Part shown: positions 61,740 through 64,000 of the stretch, in pieces | Layout of the letters: every line of letters starts with the position of its first letter | Numbering within the stretch: position 1 is the stretch's first letter | NCBI RefSeq assembly: GCF_000189635.1 | Contig: NW_002476484.1 | Coordinates: forward strand, 186,001-250,000 | Direction of reading: 5' to 3' | Source: Tetrahymena thermophila SB210 | Lineage: Eukaryota; Ciliophora; Oligohymenophorea; Hymenostomatida; Tetrahymenidae | DNA length: 64,000 nucleotides | Made by a program: the position numbers and the translations under genes | Notes under the pieces: generated by a model | The model's database searches: none | Seen by the model: the letters and a program-made list of their open reading frames with translations, nothing else | Told to the model about the DNA's origin: nothing

Positions 61740-64000
61740 ATGAATGATGATAGCTCAAACAGTTTTGAATTATACAAGGAATAACTCAACCAAAATCACC
61801 AAAAATAAATGAAAAGCATAGCGAAGTAATAACTCACAGAAAAAGCTCTTTTTTATTCAGGTGGTTTAGATTAGCTAACTACATTTAAATTGCCAAGGAT
61901 AAATAAGACATAAGAATATTCATAATATTTGGAAGAAGGAAATGATTAAAATTTTGTAAATAAAAACAAGCTAGATAAACTAAATTAGAGTGAAATTCAA
62001 ATTCAACCATAAAGTGCAGTTTATACAGGGAGGAAACAAAGTGAAATGTAAAATTAAAGTGGGCTCTCAGATTCAATTAAGAAATAATTCGATTATAATA
62101 TACTTCGCTCTTAATAAAAAAGTAGAGTTAAACTAGCAAGCATTATGATAAATTAAGAAGCAAAAATAAACAAATCTTTTCTTGATTCTTCAAAAAGACC
62201 TTCTATAATTGGTAGAGAAGATGGAAATAATTCTAAGATTCTCTAAAATAGTCATTTAAAATCATAGAGTGAATCTGTATCAACAAATTGCTAAACCCCA
62301 AGAAGAAGGAGATTTGCTTCACCCTTAACAACTAGTGAAGCATCCAACAAAGAAAGTAGATTGAATAAATCTGTTTGTGAAAATCCTTCTTCAAGATTTT
62401 AATCTCCAAATATATTGAATAAAAGCTATGTTTTAAACAGTGGAACCTAATCTCCTACCAAACCATTCAATAACGAAATAAATAATGGATTATAACGTAT
62501 TTTAAATGAATGCTAAAATATTGAAAATAAAAGAGCTTTCACATAGGCTTATAACTTCCCAGTACCTAACACAAATAATTCTTATACATATAATCCTAAA
62601 GTACGTTCTCTTTCTTAAAATGATGAAACATTATTAAATGAGTTTAGTAAAATGTCATCTAATTAAGAATAACCAAGTAAAATCTTCATTACATCAGAGC
62701 CTTCTGTAGATTAGCTATATAATAGAGGGAGTCTCTAATATTTAGATCACTCTGCTCCACCCAACCCATAGCATAATAATTCAATATCCTCACTGACTTA
62801 TATAGCATCTCCTCTTCCTCCTAGTAATTCATATCAAAGAAGCAAAAAAACAAATAGATTTTCTTCAATTTAACCTCAAATCCCAACATAAAGTAAATTA
62901 AATTATAATTTAATTTTTTAATTTCATTTATAATCTACTTTTTTTAGCTTAAAAAACACTTTGTTTGAATTATTGATTGTGAGTTTATTTTATTTTAAAA
63001 TTTGAAAATATCAACCCAAAAATATATTTCTATAAAATATAAAAAAATATACTTATGCAAATAATAAATAGATAAATATTTTTCAAAAATTATCAACTGC
63101 ATCAATTTGTCAATTAATTCATAAATAAATTTTTTAAATATAAATTTTATTAAAAAATAAATTTTTTTATTTATTAAGATTTTCTTAAATTTTATGTTTT
63201 TTAAATAAAAATTAATTGAAGTAACTTTTATTTGAGTATTTGTATAATTTATTTAGATTAAAATAAAAAAATATTATCAAAATAAATTTATTTTATAAAA
63301 CTTTAAAGATAGTGTGAGCAATGAAAGAAAAAAAAGAAGTGAAAGTATTGATAAACATTAAGAATCAACTATCTTGTTAAGACGTAAAAATTCAGGAATT
63401 TCAAGCAGTTCAAATGTTACTAGCATTTCTAAGATGAGTGAGAATAATGTAATTAGAAGCTTAAAAAAGATGTTACAAAATAGAATAAAATTAAGCTAAC
63501 TGTAAATTCACTAGGACTAGGATTGCAGAAGATTGCTTAATCATTTTACAAATAAATGGTATGATTTGATTTCTTCAATACAAAGAAAGGATATTGAGCA
63601 CACATTGTTTTTGGTAATTTAATTACTGAACACCCTAGTCGACTTGAATGATATAAATTGCTTTTTAAATATGTTACTGTTTATTTCTAAAGTTTATATT
63701 GACTTTCTTGATTATGACAAAGCACTTTTCTTTTTAAGCTAAGGAAAAATAATTTGTGATTATACTCAGAATTAACAGAAAAAAATAGAGTTTCTAAAAT
63801 AAATTGCTGAATGTTCTACAGGTCTTAAAGATTACAAAGCCTCCATAATATTACTAAAAAAAGGTAGATAAAAAAAAAACACTTTAATTACTTTAAAACT
63901 AATTTCAAAACTTACTAAAAATGTTTTTTTGTTTTATTAAAAATAGCTCTTTAATATGCTTGGGTGCTTAAGGATACAAATTAAGAGACCTTTATTTATG
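61740..64000 (+). CDS. Ser/Asn/Gln-rich protein with TPR-like region (3' end outside window)
   Basis: Exons 61740-62892, 63309-63863 and 63947 to the right edge; at least 587 residues visible. The first 450 residues are Ser/Asn/Gln-rich with basic patches (TPRRRRFASP) and few hydrophobic residues, so probably disordered. From about 455 the composition changes to helical: IRSLKKMLQNRIKLSQL, then NMLLFISKVYIDFLDYDKAL, FFLSQGKIICDY and CSTGLKDYKASIILLKK. The last two have the A/G spacing of TPR units, and exon 3 starts another helix (ALQYAWVLKDTNQE). A TPR-type protein-interaction domain is likely; the function is unknown. The first intron is long (416 nt) and AT-rich. Confidence 0.8.

Noticed and set aside
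1-64000. Promoters and poly(A) signals from TATAAA/AATAAA matches
   Set aside because: At this AT content such hexamers occur everywhere, so individual sites carry no information.

Overview
The window reads as a macronuclear chromosome segment of an oligohymenophorean ciliate, most likely Tetrahymena or a close relative. The DNA is extremely AT-rich. Long reading frames with recognisable domains appear only when TAA and TAG are read as glutamine and TGA is the only stop. Many genes are split by AT-rich GT...AG introns, mostly 50-350 nt. All proteins described here were translated with that code, and exon joins were chosen by phase and domain continuity. No bacterial features, telomere repeats, CRISPR arrays, transposons or recognisable tRNA/rRNA genes were seen. 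AT content hides promoters and polyadenylation signals, so none is called.

Layout. 1-4038 (-): cyclic-nucleotide-binding protein running off the left edge. 4375-6251 (+): broken kinase duplicate followed by its longer partner. 7503-8276 (+): GILT-family thiol reductase. 8715-15042 (-): unrecognised Q/N-rich protein, sterol reductase of the ERG4/ERG24 family, and SLC25 carrier. 16453-21223 (-): CNG-type channel with an abnormal pore. 22813-36056 (+): leucine-rich-repeat protein, coiled-coil protein, TTP-like CCCH zinc-finger protein, polytopic membrane protein. 36724-37547 (-): EF-hand-like protein, divergent from a radial-spoke RSP2-like gene at 38152-40594 (+). 41590-56410 (-): second CNG-type K+ channel, Cys-rich zinc-binding nuclear-type protein, a reading frame interrupted by TGA codons, and a pseudokinase with TPR-like repeats. 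57389-60845 (+): triple-BRCT microcephalin-like protein. 61740-64000 (+): Ser/Asn/Gln-rich protein with a TPR-like end, running off the right edge.

Themes. Three cyclic-nucleotide-binding proteins, two of them channels, lie within 46 kb. Both channels carry a CX2CX4HX4C zinc-knuckle motif directly after the cyclic-nucleotide domain. Local duplication is visible at three places (4310-5335, 6314-7032, 46010-46715). Otherwise the neighbours look functionally unrelated, as expected for a ciliate chromosome without operons. The most unusual observations are the zinc-knuckle channels, the pore lacking GYGD, the LRR gene whose exons are near-uniform modules flanked by phase-2 introns, the pseudokinase-TPR fusion, and reading frames with internal TGA codons.
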